From NCBI GenBank assembly GCA_934512155.1, contig CAKSWS010000020.1, forward strand, positions 1 to 27,086: a stretch of DNA of 27,086 bases. The letters are read 5' to 3'. Numbering within the stretch: the first letter of the stretch is position 1; the number at the start of each line of letters is the position of its first letter. The notes beneath the pieces are model-generated. The model did not search any database and was not told the origin of the DNA. It was given only the letters and a program-made list of their open reading frames with translations. The position numbers were made by a program, and so were the translations under genes. Origin of the DNA: an uncultured Eubacterium sp. Its GTDB lineage: Bacteria; Bacillota; Clostridia; Oscillospirales; Acutalibacteraceae. Below, in pieces: positions 14,928 through 23,431 of this stretch.

Positions 14928-15992
14928 TTATAAAATCAACAAACTTTTGTCAACCGTAGAAATATTTTCACATCCGTTTTCTTTAACTACGCACACATCT
15001 TCAATTCTTATTCCAAATTTATTTGGCAAATAAATTCCCGGCTCAACGGAAGTAACATTATTAATTTTATAAACATCATTGCTCCTCGGCGAAGCGTTGT
15101 ATCCCTCGTGAATATCCAAGCCCACTCCATGACCTAAAGAATGTCTAAAATACTTGCCCATATTCTTTTCTTCAAGCACGTTGTACGCCGCTTGGTAAAC
15201 ATCTGCACATTTAACTCCTGCTTTTAATGCATTAATGCCTGCAAGCTGTGCACTTAAAACCAAATCGTACATCTCTTTCATTTCGTCTGTGGCAAATTCA
15301 ACGGCAACCGTTCTTGTCATATCAGAGTGATAGCCTTTATAAGTTGCTCCAAAATCAAACAGTACAAAATCTCCCTTTTGAATTATTTTTTCACTTGGCA
15401 CACCGTGCGGTAATGAGGTATGAGCGCCGGTAAGCAAAATTGTGTCAAAGGAAACGCCGTCAGAGCCGTTTTTTGCCATAATATAATCAAATTCAGCCTG
15501 CAGTTCTTTTTCGCTTTTACCGGCTTTAACACTGTTTAATAATTCAATAAAACTTTTTTCTGCAATTTCATTTGCTTTTTTCATTAAAGTAATTTCATCA
15601 TTTGTTTTTATGTTGCGAATTTCTGTCATCATATTGTTAATACCCACAAATTCGCAGTTTGTTGCATTTTTATACAGTTCATATGCTTTAAGTGTAATTG
15701 TTTCATTTTCAAAAGCTATTTTGCCTACGTTATGTTTACTGCAAAGCTCTTTTATTTCATCACTGAACCTTGTTTTAATTTCAACAACTTTTAAACCTGT
15801 GTTTTTTGAGTGGTTTTCGGCAGTTTCTGTGTACCTTGAATCAACTATGTGATAACCTGTACCGTCTTTTAGTAAAAAAACAACGCCTTCACTTGGTGAA
15901 AAACCGCAAAAATAGTGCATATTGCTCTCATTTAAAAGCAATAAAGCATCGGCACCCGTATTTTTTAAAATTTCCAAATATTTTGTATTCAT
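14928..15992 (-). CDS. M24-family Xaa-Pro aminopeptidase
   Basis: A 354-aa cytoplasmic metallopeptidase that removes N-terminal residues preceding proline. A creatinase-like N-terminal domain (about 1-125) is followed by the pita-bread catalytic domain. The five metal ligands are visible: Asp213 and Asp224 (FDFGATYKGYHSDMTRT), His288 (HSLGHGVG), Glu317 (VEPGIY) and Glu331 (GIRIED). The substrate-site histidine of HGVPS is His196. Length and motifs fit the PepQ/PepP-like proteins of Firmicutes, about 350-360 residues; aminopeptidase versus dipeptidase activity cannot be separated by eye. AGGGTGAT precedes the ATG, and the gene has a strong promoter divergent from abfA. No T-run terminator is seen after it; repeat copy E4 lies there instead. 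Confidence 0.93.
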   Translation of the reverse strand: MNTKYLEILKNTGADALLLLNESNMHYFCGFSPSEGVVFLLKDGTGYHIVDSRYTETAENHSKNTGLKVVEIKTRFSDEIKELCSKHNVGKIAFENETITLKAYELYKNATNCEFVGINNMMTEIRNIKTNDEITLMKKANEIAEKSFIELLNSVKAGKSEKELQAEFDYIMAKNGSDGVSFDTILLTGAHTSLPHGVPSEKIIQKGDFVLFDFGATYKGYHSDMTRTVAVEFATDEMKEMYDLVLSAQLAGINALKAGVKCADVYQAAYNVLEEKNMGKYFRHSLGHGVGLDIHEGYNASPRSNDVYKINNVTSVEPGIYLPNKFGIRIEDVCVVKENGCENISTVDKSLLIL

Positions 15993-16008
15993 ATAATCAC
16001 CCTAAAAT

Positions 16009-16037
16009 ATTATAAAATTATATTTAAATTCTGTCAA
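16009..16037 (-). promoter_or_regulatory. Sigma-A promoter of the aminopeptidase gene
   Basis: On the minus strand TTGACA (16032-16037) and TATAAT (16009-16014), both perfect, are separated by 17 nt. Confidence 0.82.
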
Positions 16038-16041
16038 TTTA

Positions 16042-16070
16042 TTGACATTGTTTTTTTGATATGATACCTT
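16042..16070 (+). promoter_or_regulatory. Probable promoter of abfA (extended -10)
   Basis: TTGACA (16042-16047) is followed after 17 nt by TACCTT (16065-16070), preceded by TGA as in an extended -10 element. The weak -10 suggests that activation may be needed. No catabolite-response (CRE) site was recognised. Confidence 0.5.
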
Positions 16071-16098
16071 TAATGTATAAATATTGAGAGGTAAATAT

Positions 16099-17583
16099 AT
16101 GGAAAAATATTTAATTAATCCAAATCAAAAAATAAGCAAAATTAATAAAGATATTTACGGTCATTTCTCCGAGCATTTGGGCAGATGTATTTATAACGGC
16201 ATTTTTGTCGGCGAGGATTCCGATATTCCAAATGTAAACGGCATGCGCTGTGATGTTGTAAACGCACTTAAAGAAATGGGAATACCTGTTCTTCGTTGGC
16301 CGGGCGGTTGTTTTGCAGATGAATATCATTGGAAGGACGGTATTGGTCCTAAAGAAAGCAGAAAGAAAATGATTAATACACATTGGGGCGGAGTTGTTGA
16401 AGACAATTCTTTTGGCACTCATGAATATTTTGAACTTTGTCGTCAGCTTGGTTGTGATGCATATATTAACGGCAATGTTGGTTCAGGTACAGTTAATGAA
16501 ATGAATGAATGGGTTGAATATATGACCTTTGACGGCGTTTCCCCAATGGCTGAACTTCGCAAGAAAAACGGCAGTGAAAAGCCCTGGAAAGTTAAATATT
16601 TCGGCGTTGGTAACGAGTCTTGGGGTTGTGGCGGTCATATGGACCCTGAATTTTACGGCTGCCTTTATAAGCAATATAATACATATGTTCGTGATTATGA
16701 CGGCAACAATAAAATCAGCCGTATTGCCTGCGGACCTAACAGCGGCGATTATCACTGGACAAAGGTTGTTATGGATAAGGTAAAGCATCAGGCACAAGGC
16801 ATTTCGCTTCATTATTATACATTGCCCGGTGATTCTTGGGATAACAAAGGTTCTTCAACCGAATTTGACACTAAAGAATACTATAAAACAGTTACTAAAG
16901 CTTATAAAATGGAAGAGCTTATAACAAATCATTTGGCAATGATGGATAGCGTTAATCCTGAAAAGTGGGTTAAACTTGTTATTGATGAATGGGGTACATG
17001 GTACGAAGTTGAACCCGGCACAAATCCCGGATTTTTATATCAACAAAACACAATGCGTGATGCCATTGTTGCAGGCTTAACGCTTAATGTTTTCAATAAG
17101 CACGCCGACAGAATTATGATGGCCAATATTGCCCAAACGGTTAATGTTTTGCAGGCTGTAATTTTAACAGAGGGCAATAAAATGGTTTTAACACCAACTT
17201 ATCACGTATTTAAAATGTACAAAGAACATCAAAATAACACGTTAATCGGTTCTTATTTAACATCCGATACTGTTGAATCAAAAGAAGCCGGCAGAAGCTG
17301 TCCTCAGCTTATTGAATCAGCATCTATTGATGAAAACGGTGTAATTTATTCAACTATTACAAATGTTTCTGCTACCAAAAAATCAAAAATTAAATGCCAG
17401 GTTGCCGATACAAAGGTTAATAATATTACCGCTGAAATTATTACCGGCGACATTCACGATAAAAATGATTTTAAAAACGGAAATGTTGTTGAAATCAAAA
17501 AATTTACCGATTTCAGAAAAATATCAGACGGTTTTGTGGCAGATATTCCGCCTTGTTCTGTTGTAAAATTTGTAATTGAATAA
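16099..17583 (+). CDS. abfA: GH51 alpha-L-arabinofuranosidase (intracellular)
   Basis: This 494-aa glycoside hydrolase releases L-arabinofuranose from arabino-oligosaccharides. Family 51 marks are [18 protein letters not shown] (67-84), the acid/base Glu173 in [11 protein letters not shown], and the nucleophile Glu297 in VIDEWG; the known Geobacillus enzyme uses Glu175 and Glu294. A beta-sandwich C-terminal part follows the barrel. There is no signal peptide, so it acts on imported oligosaccharides. ATG 16099 is preferred because GAGAGGT (16086-16092) lies 6 nt before it; an upstream in-frame TTG at 16084 overlaps this ribosome site. Its stop overlaps the next gene start by one base. No transporter or other arabinose gene is adjacent, so the full pathway must be encoded elsewhere. 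Confidence 0.95.
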   Translation: MEKYLINPNQKISKINKDIYGHFSEHLGRCIYNGIFVGEDSDIPNVNGMRCDVVNALKEMGIPVLRWPGGCFADEYHWKDGIGPKESRKKMINTHWGGVVEDNSFGTHEYFELCRQLGCDAYINGNVGSGTVNEMNEWVEYMTFDGVSPMAELRKKNGSEKPWKVKYFGVGNESWGCGGHMDPEFYGCLYKQYNTYVRDYDGNNKISRIACGPNSGDYHWTKVVMDKVKHQAQGISLHYYTLPGDSWDNKGSSTEFDTKEYYKTVTKAYKMEELITNHLAMMDSVNPEKWVKLVIDEWGTWYEVEPGTNPGFLYQQNTMRDAIVAGLTLNVFNKHADRIMMANIAQTVNVLQAVILTEGNKMVLTPTYHVFKMYKEHQNNTLIGSYLTSDTVESKEAGRSCPQLIESASIDENGVIYSTITNVSATKKSKIKCQVADTKVNNITAEIITGDIHDKNDFKNGNVVEIKKFTDFRKISDGFVADIPPCSVVKFVIE

Positions 17584-17834
17584 TGAATTATATTTGCAAA
17601 AAATGCCTTCTCCTTGAAGCAGGGGAGAAGGCTTCTTATAACACTGTTAAAGAGTATTTGGCTAATTTAAACGGTGATTTAAAAGTTAATGATGATGAAT
17701 ATTTAAGGCGGCTTGAATTGTGCAAAGCCTGTAATGATTTAATTGCCGGTATGTGCCTTAAATGCGGCTGTTATGTTGAAATTAGGGCAGCATTAAAATC
17801 AAAATCTTGCCCAAGTGAAAACAGTAAATGGTAA
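17583..17834 (+). CDS. DUF6171-type small cysteine-rich protein
   Basis: An 83-aa protein with eight cysteines in pairs: CKKC (5-8), CKAC (47-50), CLKCGC (58-63) and Cys76. They are arranged like a zinc- or iron-binding ribbon. The pattern ICKKCLL near the start and GMCLKCGCYVEIRAALKSKS (56-75) near the end matches the uncharacterised clostridial family DUF6171, as I recall it. The start overlaps the abfA stop (TAATG), which suggests translational coupling, although family members occur beside many different genes. Function is unknown. The transcript ends at the terminator that overlaps its stop codon. Confidence 0.82.
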   Translation: MNYICKKCLLLEAGEKASYNTVKEYLANLNGDLKVNDDEYLRRLELCKACNDLIAGMCLKCGCYVEIRAALKSKSCPSENSKW

Positions 17835-17861
17835 ACACTTCTTTAGAAGTGTTTATTTTTT
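17833..17861 (+). terminator. Rho-independent terminator of the abfA operon
   Basis: AAACACTTC (17833-17841), a TTTA loop and GAAGTGTTT (17846-17854), followed by an A and a T run. The stem begins inside the DUF6171 stop codon. Confidence 0.88.
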
Positions 17862-17885
17862 TGCGAATTTGCACATTATTAAATT

Positions 17886-18707
17886 ATGAAAAAGTATTTA
17901 AATTTATTATGTGTGGAGCCTGAAAAAATCAAAACACCTATTATAATATTGTGTGCGGCGTCTTTGATTTCATATGTTTTTTCCTTATTTGGTATTAAGT
18001 TTATAAAATCAGCTTTTTTTATTGTTGCAGCATGTGTGTTTGCTTACGTTTTTATTAAAAACATAAAAAAGTTTAAATATATGTTCTTTTTCCTAATTTT
18101 ACTTTTTATTTTATATTTGAGCTTTAAAAATAAAATCATTTATGCACTTAATGATTTAGTAAATCATTCAAGCATAAAATTTGCTTTAACCGATTATATA
18201 TTTAAAACCTTCGGCATATATGATTTTAATGATTTGTTTCTTTATAAATCACCGGGCGGTGCAATATACAACGGTAATGTAATAGTAACAGGCGCCGCAA
18301 ATATTTTTAAAATAAATCCTCAATATGAAAATATTTCAAAGTATTTAACATTTCAATATTTTCTACTTTTTTCGTCGCTGTCATTATGTACATTGTTATT
18401 TATAAAACAACGAAATATTACGCTTTGTCTTATTATGGCAACATCATTTTTAACAGGCAATATAACACCTATATTAGTTTATTTATTGTTTACGCAACCA
18501 ATAAATTATTTAATATTAATGCTTTTTGGCTGTGCTTTAAATTTATCTGCTGTTATTTTAAATGTAAAAATCGGTTTTGTAAATAATCCTTCAATTTTTG
18601 AATTATTAATTTTAAATGAAAGTAAAATTTATTCATTTCTTGTTTGTCTTCTTGTTTATTGCATATCTTTATATGTGTTTTTTGTTGTAAATAAACATAA
18701 ATTGTGA
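17886..18707 (+). CDS. Orphan membrane protein resembling a truncated, diverged PTS EIIC (glucose family)
   Basis: A 273-aa, very AT-rich, hydrophobic protein with about seven membrane segments. Residues 187-245 (TSFLTGNITPILVYL, then a hydrophobic span, then NVKIGF and IFELLIL) follow the layout of the glucose/N-acetylglucosamine PTS EIIC region around the conserved TSFLTGITEP motif. Here the motif has become TGNITP, so the acidic sugar-site Glu is gone. Full EIIC domains have about 10 segments and roughly 400 residues, and they work with EIIB and EIIA domains; none is present here. It may be a diverged transporter-like protein with another role, or a decaying gene, although its frame is intact. 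I see no ribosome site, and only 24 nt separate it from the upstream terminator, so its promoter is unclear. The family link is by eye and moderately sure. Confidence 0.65.
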   Translation: MKKYLNLLCVEPEKIKTPIIILCAASLISYVFSLFGIKFIKSAFFIVAACVFAYVFIKNIKKFKYMFFFLILLFILYLSFKNKIIYALNDLVNHSSIKFALTDYIFKTFGIYDFNDLFLYKSPGGAIYNGNVIVTGAANIFKINPQYENISKYLTFQYFLLFSSLSLCTLLFIKQRNITLCLIMATSFLTGNITPILVYLLFTQPINYLILMLFGCALNLSAVILNVKIGFVNNPSIFELLILNESKIYSFLVCLLVYCISLYVFFVVNKHKL

Positions 18708-18730
18708 TAATATCACTTTGGTGATATTAT
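18707..18730 (+). promoter_or_regulatory. Hairpin covering the alkD ribosome site and start codon
   Basis: ATAATATCAC (18707-18716), a TTTG loop and GTGATATTAT (18721-18730) form a perfect 10-bp stem. Its 3' arm contains GGTGAT, the only Shine-Dalgarno-like sequence before ATG 18729, and the first two bases of that ATG. Confidence 0.7.
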
Positions 18731-19391
18731 GGATGTCAGGCAAAACTTGTTTGAAAACCAAGATTTAAAATATCTTGATTTTCATGCAAAATTAGTACCT
18801 AATGTGGATAAAAACAGAATTATTGGTGTTAGTATACCTGTTTTACGAAAAATTGGTAAAAATTTGGATTCAAATGATTTTGGTTGGTATTACTATGAGG
18901 AATTAATGCTTCACGGTTTTTATATAGGTTATTCAAAGCTTAATTTTAATGAAAAACTTATTTTGTTAGATGAGTTTGTACCGAGAATTAACAGTTGGGG
19001 AATATGCGATTGCGTTTGTTCTACATTAAAGTTTGTTTTAAATAAACAACAGGATTTTCTTATTTATCTCAGTAAATTTATGAACAGCGAAAATGAATAT
19101 GAACTTCGCTTTGTTGTTGTAATGCTTATGGATTATTTTATAGATGATAATTATGTTGACTTTTGTGTTGATTATTTTTCTAATATTTTGAGCGATTATT
19201 ATTATGTAAACATGGCGGTTGCTTGGGCGTTATCCGTTGTGTTTGTAAAGTATCCTCAAAAGGTTATCAAAATTCTTGAAAGCAAATGCCTTTCAAAATT
19301 TGTGCAAAATAGAACTATATCAAAAATTTGCGACAGTTATCGTGTTTCAAAAGAAGATAAAGAAAAAATTAAAATGTATAAAATAAATTGA
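18729..19391 (+). CDS. AlkD-like DNA alkylation repair protein (HEAT-like fold)
   Basis: This 220-aa protein matches the AlkD/AlkC-type DNA alkylation repair family, which excises positively charged alkylated bases such as 7-methylguanine and 3-methyladenine. The HEAT-like helical repeats span most of it. In Bacillus cereus AlkD the site includes Trp109, Asp113, Arg148 and Trp187. Here Trp90 and Asp94 (NSWGICD) have the same spacing, and Arg127 and Trp166 keep the 39-residue spacing, but the position of AlkD Trp152 is Val131. So the likely catalytic Asp is kept with a partly altered pocket. The ribosome site and start codon are inside a strong hairpin next to the stop of the EIIC-like gene. 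It ends 34 nt from convergent murC with a shared terminator. Confidence 0.85.
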   Translation: MDVRQNLFENQDLKYLDFHAKLVPNVDKNRIIGVSIPVLRKIGKNLDSNDFGWYYYEELMLHGFYIGYSKLNFNEKLILLDEFVPRINSWGICDCVCSTLKFVLNKQQDFLIYLSKFMNSENEYELRFVVVMLMDYFIDDNYVDFCVDYFSNILSDYYYVNMAVAWALSVVFVKYPQKVIKILESKCLSKFVQNRTISKICDSYRVSKEDKEKIKMYKIN

Positions 19392-19421
19392 AAAACGGTG
19401 CGATTAAATCGCACCGTTTTT
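19391..19421. terminator. Bidirectional terminator between alkD-like gene and murC
   Basis: AAAAACGGTGCGATT, one central A and AATCGCACCGTTTTT form a perfect palindrome of 31 nt. It has a T run on either strand, so it should end both convergent transcripts. Confidence 0.92.
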
Positions 19422-19424
19422 CTT

Positions 19425-20801
19425 TTATTCACTTAGTTTTTTTACTAACATTCTTGAAACTTTATAAACATCTCCACAGCCAAGTGTAATTACCAAATCG
19501 CCGTTTTCACAATGCTTTGCAAGGTAATCGGCAATATCTTCTAATTTATCAATTTGAATTGCGCCGGGTATTTTATCACTTAAATCTGTTGCTTTAATGC
19601 CGGTTGTGTTAATTTCTCTGCTTCCCATAATTTCTGAAATAACGCATTTGTCTGCTTTTTGTAAGACTTCTGCAAATTCGTTAAGAAATTTTTCAGTTCT
19701 CGTAAATGTAAACGGTTGGTGAACTGCCCAAACACGTTTATAACCCATTTTTTTTGCAGCATCAAGCGTAACACTGATTTCTTTTGGATGGTGTGCATAG
19801 TCATCTGCAATCGTTATGCCTTTATATGTTCCTTTTAATTCGAAACGGCGTCCTGCACCGTGAAATTCTTTAAGGCCTTTGCATATTTTATTTATTTCTC
19901 CACCACTTAAATATGCTGCAATAAAAGCTGCTAAAGAATTTAAAACATTATGTTCACCGGGTACGGAAAGTTCAATATGGGTAATAAATTCGTCATTGTG
20001 ATAAATATCATATTCAATGTGAAAACCGCCGGGAACATTAATGTTTTTGGCAATCCATTCGTTTTCTTCTTTTGTTCCGAAGGAAACAAGTTTTTTGCCT
20101 TTTATTCCTTGTAACATATCAACAGTATTTTTGTCATCGCCGTTATAAATGATTGTTTTTGTCGTATTATCGCAAAATTTTCTGAATGATTTTTTAATAT
20201 TGTTTAAATTTTTGAAAAAGTCAAGGTGGTCTTCATCAATGTTCAAAACAACTGCCATATCTGCATTCATATGGTGAAAAGTATTATTAAATTCGCAGGA
20301 TTCGCAAACAAAGTTTTGACTGTGTCCATATCTTCCGTAAGCATCGATTATAGGCAGCTTTCCACCGATTACTGCACTTGGGTCAAGACCGGCTTCAAGT
20401 AACGCTTGAGTAGTCATTGAAGATGTTGTGGTTTTTCCGTGGGTACCGCATATACCTATGCAATTTGAAAAAATTCTGCTGACTGCGCCTAATAATTCCG
20501 CACGTTCAAATGTGGGGAAATTCATTTTTGCAAATTCAAGTTCTTCGTTTCCTGCAAGAATAGCATTTGTGTAAATTACAACATCGGTATTTTTAGCAAT
20601 ATTTTCCTTTTTTTGCCCTAAAAAAACTTTTGCACCTTCGTTCTCAATGCGTCTGAAGGTCTCCGTGTCGTTATTATCAGAGCCGGTAACATTATATCCG
20701 AGTGAAATAAAAATTTCTGCAAGTGGGCACATTCCGGCACCGCCGATGCCTATAAAGTGTAAATTTTTTGATTTTTTTAATAATTCATCTATATTTGTCA
20801 A
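19425..20801 (-). CDS. murC: UDP-N-acetylmuramate--L-alanine ligase MurC
   Basis: A 458-aa cytoplasmic ligase that adds L-Ala to UDP-MurNAc using ATP, the first amino-acid step of peptidoglycan stem synthesis. The N-terminal domain has the UDP-binding loop GIGGAGM (18-24). The central domain carries the ATP loop GTHGKTTT (119-126) and the conserved ESCEFNNTFHHM (167-178), and the C-terminal domain includes DDYAHHPKE. Length is typical. The start is TTG (20799-20801), with GGAGG 8 nt upstream; the next in-frame Met would cut into the GIGGAGM loop, so the rare start codon is well supported. It is monocistronic in this window, convergent with the alkD-like gene and divergent from dpaA. Confidence 0.96.
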   Translation of the reverse strand: MTNIDELLKKSKNLHFIGIGGAGMCPLAEIFISLGYNVTGSDNNDTETFRRIENEGAKVFLGQKKENIAKNTDVVIYTNAILAGNEELEFAKMNFPTFERAELLGAVSRIFSNCIGICGTHGKTTTSSMTTQALLEAGLDPSAVIGGKLPIIDAYGRYGHSQNFVCESCEFNNTFHHMNADMAVVLNIDEDHLDFFKNLNNIKKSFRKFCDNTTKTIIYNGDDKNTVDMLQGIKGKKLVSFGTKEENEWIAKNINVPGGFHIEYDIYHNDEFITHIELSVPGEHNVLNSLAAFIAAYLSGGEINKICKGLKEFHGAGRRFELKGTYKGITIADDYAHHPKEISVTLDAAKKMGYKRVWAVHQPFTFTRTEKFLNEFAEVLQKADKCVISEIMGSREINTTGIKATDLSDKIPGAIQIDKLEDIADYLAKHCENGDLVITLGCGDVYKVSRMLVKKLSE

Positions 20802-20832
20802 GAGTTAAGCCTCCAAAATTTTTCTTTATTTT

Positions 20833-20838
20833 ATTATA
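20833..20838 (-). promoter_or_regulatory. Possible -10 box of murC
   Basis: On the minus strand a perfect TATAAT lies about 32 nt upstream of the TTG start, but the -35 position (TTTATT at 17 nt) is poor. Confidence 0.4.
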
Positions 20839-20874
20839 CAACTTTTGTTCGTAAAAATAAACACCCAAGTTTAG

Positions 20875-20902
20875 AACAACAAAAATTTTTACGCATATTA
20901 TG
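20875..20902 (+). promoter_or_regulatory. Possible sigma-K promoter of dpaAB
   Basis: AACA (20875-20878), a 15-nt spacer and CATATTATG (20894-20902) resemble the mother-cell sigma-K pattern (ACA and CATAnnnTA). No sigma-A boxes are visible before dpaA. This fits the known sigma-K control of dipicolinate synthase in Bacillus, but it is a short motif judged by eye. Confidence 0.45.
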
Positions 20903-20922
20903 AAATTAACAGGGGTGTTATT

Positions 20923-21648
20923 ATGAAATTTAGTACATTTGCAATACCTTATGCAGATGATTTAAGAATGAAATATGTTTGCGATTATTTAACAAACAAT
21001 AATTATACTTACAGTGATGAAGTAAAAAGTGTCGATTTTGTTATTTTACCTGTTTTAACAAAACATTATATGTTTGAAAATTTAGATGAAAAAGTCATTT
21101 TTCATGGTATGTCAAAAATAAACAAAGGTTTCAATTATTTTGAAAATGAAAATTATGTTTTAAAAAACGCTATTTTAACTGCTGAAGGTGCAGTTACTTT
21201 GCTTGAAGAAGAAACTGATTTTTCACTTTCAAATTCAAAAATTTTAATTTTAGGATATGGACGTATTGGAAAAGCACTTCATAAAATACTAAACGGTTAC
21301 GGTGCAGATGTTACAATTTGTTCAAGAAGTAACAAATCAAAAACAGAGGCTGTTTTTAACAAAGCAAAGCATATATATTTTGACGATTTAAAAAGTAAAT
21401 CAAACTATGATTTTGTTATTAATACAGTACCGCATATAGTTTTAACAAAACAAGAATTAAAGGCGTTGAACAAAAATACAATAATACTTGATTTGGCATC
21501 TTTTCCCGGCGGAGTTGATACTTTGGTTGCCGACAGTTTAGGAATTAAAGTTTTTAGCGGAAAAGGTATGCCGTCAAAATACACGGCAAAAACCGCAGGA
21601 TATATTATCGGCGAAACGGTTCAAGAATTAATAGAGGAGGGAATATAA
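20923..21648 (+). CDS. dpaA: Dipicolinate synthase subunit A (SpoVFA)
   Basis: A 241-aa NAD(P)-binding subunit of dipicolinate synthase, which makes the dipicolinic acid loaded into the spore core for heat resistance, in the mother cell late in sporulation. The dinucleotide loop GYGRIG is at 111-116. The conserved end includes INTVPHIVL (about 167-175), DLASFPGG (about 196-203) and KTAGYIIGE. Compared with Bacillus subtilis DpaA (about 297 aa) the N-terminal domain is shorter by roughly 50 residues, while the C-terminal catalytic half is complete. AGGGGTG lies 5 nt before the ATG. The stop overlaps dpaB by one base (TAATG), so both subunits should be made together. Confidence 0.93.
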   Translation: MKFSTFAIPYADDLRMKYVCDYLTNNNYTYSDEVKSVDFVILPVLTKHYMFENLDEKVIFHGMSKINKGFNYFENENYVLKNAILTAEGAVTLLEEETDFSLSNSKILILGYGRIGKALHKILNGYGADVTICSRSNKSKTEAVFNKAKHIYFDDLKSKSNYDFVINTVPHIVLTKQELKALNKNTIILDLASFPGGVDTLVADSLGIKVFSGKGMPSKYTAKTAGYIIGETVQELIEEGI

Positions 21649-22211
21649 TGAAATTAGGCTATGCTTTAACCGGCTCATTTTGTACATTTTCTAAATCAAT
21701 TAACGCTTTAAAAGACCTTGTATTAAACGGATATGATGTATACCCGATTATGAGCGAAAATGCATATAATACAGATACCAGATTTGGTGATGCAAAGGAT
21801 TTTCAAAATGAAATAATTTCTATTACAGGTCATTCAATTATTCATAAAATAGAACAGGCAGAACCAATCGGTCCGCAAAAAATGCTTGATATTTTGTGCA
21901 TAGTTCCTTGTACGGGGAACACTCTTGCCAAGCTTTCAAACGGTATTGCAGACACAGCGGTTACTATGGCTGCTAAAAGCCATTTGCGTAATTCAAGACC
22001 CGTTATTTTAGGCGTTTCAACTAATGATGCTTTGGGTGCTGCGGCTAAAAATATCGGCTTATTGATAAATAGTAAAAATTATTATTTTGTTCCGTTCGGC
22101 ATGGATGATTGCGTTCATAAAACAAAATCAATGGTATGTGATTTTTCACTTGTAACCGATACGGTAAATAAAGTTGCAAACGGTGAAGAAATTTTGAAAA
22201 AAATCTTCTAA
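21648..22211 (+). CDS. dpaB: Dipicolinate synthase subunit B (SpoVFB, flavoprotein)
   Basis: A 187-aa flavoprotein-family subunit that works with DpaA to oxidise the dihydroxy-tetrahydro-dipicolinate branch product of lysine synthesis to dipicolinic acid. It begins MKLGYALTGSFCTF, with the family TGSFC loop. It holds the conserved VPCTGNTLAKLSNGIADTAV (106-125) and continues with TMAAKSHLRN. Its length is close to that of the Bacillus protein (about 200 aa). GGAGGGA at the end of dpaA serves as the ribosome site. The presence of this pair indicates a spore-forming lineage that does not rely on the EtfA-type route known from some clostridia. No terminator is seen before the pot operon promoter. 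Confidence 0.94.
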   Translation: MKLGYALTGSFCTFSKSINALKDLVLNGYDVYPIMSENAYNTDTRFGDAKDFQNEIISITGHSIIHKIEQAEPIGPQKMLDILCIVPCTGNTLAKLSNGIADTAVTMAAKSHLRNSRPVILGVSTNDALGAAAKNIGLLINSKNYYFVPFGMDDCVHKTKSMVCDFSLVTDTVNKVANGEEILKKIF

Positions 22212-22216
22212 AATTG

Positions 22217-22244
22217 TTGACTTTTGTATATATTTTGTTATATT
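22217..22244 (+). promoter_or_regulatory. Sigma-A promoter of potABCD
   Basis: TTGACT (22217-22222), a 16-nt spacer and TATATT (22239-22244). Downstream, TTAATAA and TTATTAA (about 22252-22268) form a small AT-only inverted repeat in the leader that could be an operator. Confidence 0.6.
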
Positions 22245-22297
22245 AATTCTGTTAATAATTTTTATTAATAGTCGGGTTACAAAGAGGAAGTGCATAA

Positions 22298-23431
22298 TTG
22301 GAAAAAATTATTGATCTTAAGGATATAACCGTTAAGTACGGTGATAATGTTGTATTAGATAAACTGAATTTATCAATTAATGAAAAAGAGTTTATAACGC
22401 TGTTAGGTTCATCAGGTTGCGGAAAAACCACAACCCTTCGTTGCATTGCCGGATTTATTGAGCCGGATGATGGAGAAGTGGTTTTTGAAGGTAAGGTTAT
22501 TAATAATCTGCCGCCTCATAAACGCAAGGTTAACACAATCTTTCAGCGCTATGCTCTTTTTTCTCATTTAAACGTATATGAAAATATTGCTTTTGGTCCT
22601 GAATTGCAAAAAATGCCCAAAAATGAAATAAGAAAAACAGTTGCAGAAATGTTGGAACTTGTTAACTTAAAAGGCTTTGAAAAAAGAACTGTAGACAGCT
22701 TATCCGGCGGTCAGCAACAGCGAGTTGCCATTGCCCGTGCTTTGGCAAATAAGCCACATGTTCTTTTATTGGATGAACCTTTAGGCGCATTAGACCTTAA
22801 ATTGCGTAAAGATATGCAAAAAGAGTTAAAAATAATTCAAAAAAGGCTTGGCATTACCTTTATATATGTTACTCACGACCAGGAGGAAGCTCTTTCAATG
22901 AGCGATCGTGTTGTTGTTATGGACAAGGGTAAAATTCAACAAATAGGAACTCCTGAAGATATTTATAACGAACCTGTTAATGCATTTGTTGCCGATTTTA
23001 TCGGTGAATCTAATATTGTTGACGCTGTAATGATTAAAGATTATCTTGTTAGCTTTGCAGGAGTAACTTTTGAATGTCTTGACAAAGGATTTGAGCCAAA
23101 CGAATTAACGGAAGCGGTTATCAGACCTGAAGATATTACTTTTTGTGAAATCGGAAAGAAAGACTCATTAACAGGTGTTATTACGGATGTTGTATTTAAG
23201 GGTACTTTTTTTGAAACATTTGTTGACGTTAACGGCTTTATTTGGATGGTTCAAACTACAGAATATCATCCTGTCGGCGAAACAGTTGCAATGTATATTG
23301 ATGCTGATTCAATTCACGTTATGAAAAGAAGCGAATACAGTGGAGAGTTTGGCGATTATTCAAACTTTTCAGATGAATTTGACCATATTAATGATGCTGA
23401 TTATGATTGGGAGGCTGAAAATGAAAAGTAA
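22298..23431 (+). CDS. potA: Spermidine/putrescine ABC transporter ATPase PotA
   Basis: The 377-aa cytoplasmic ATPase of the polyamine importer. It carries Walker [10 protein letters not shown] (37-45), signature LSGGQ (135-139), Walker B LLLDEP (156-161) and switch His193, followed by a TOBE-type regulatory domain (about 240-345). An acidic tail of roughly 30 residues with several Asp and Glu at the end is unusual for PotA. The start is TTG 22298, with AGAGGAAG 7 nt before it. No in-frame ATG close by would keep the family N-terminus. It overlaps potB by 11 nt, in line with a tightly packed operon. Confidence 0.94.
   Translation: MEKIIDLKDITVKYGDNVVLDKLNLSINEKEFITLLGSSGCGKTTTLRCIAGFIEPDDGEVVFEGKVINNLPPHKRKVNTIFQRYALFSHLNVYENIAFGPELQKMPKNEIRKTVAEMLELVNLKGFEKRTVDSLSGGQQQRVAIARALANKPHVLLLDEPLGALDLKLRKDMQKELKIIQKRLGITFIYVTHDQEEALSMSDRVVVMDKGKIQQIGTPEDIYNEPVNAFVADFIGESNIVDAVMIKDYLVSFAGVTFECLDKGFEPNELTEAVIRPEDITFCEIGKKDSLTGVITDVVFKGTFFETFVDVNGFIWMVQTTEYHPVGETVAMYIDADSIHVMKRSEYSGEFGDYSNFSDEFDHINDADYDWEAENEK

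Noticed and set aside
16483..16812. Overlapping frames of 84 and 109 codons on both strands inside abfA
   Set aside because: The GH51 frame carries both catalytic glutamates and full family length; the others have no start signals.
22211..22297. A riboswitch or structured leader before potA
   Set aside because: The leader is short and AT-rich, with only a small TTAATAA inverted repeat and no conserved aptamer features that I can recognise.
23340..23420. Upstream extension of potB by 27 codons
   Set aside because: It overlaps the potA tail, has no ribosome site and is not like a permease N-terminus; GGGAGG sits right before ATG 23421.
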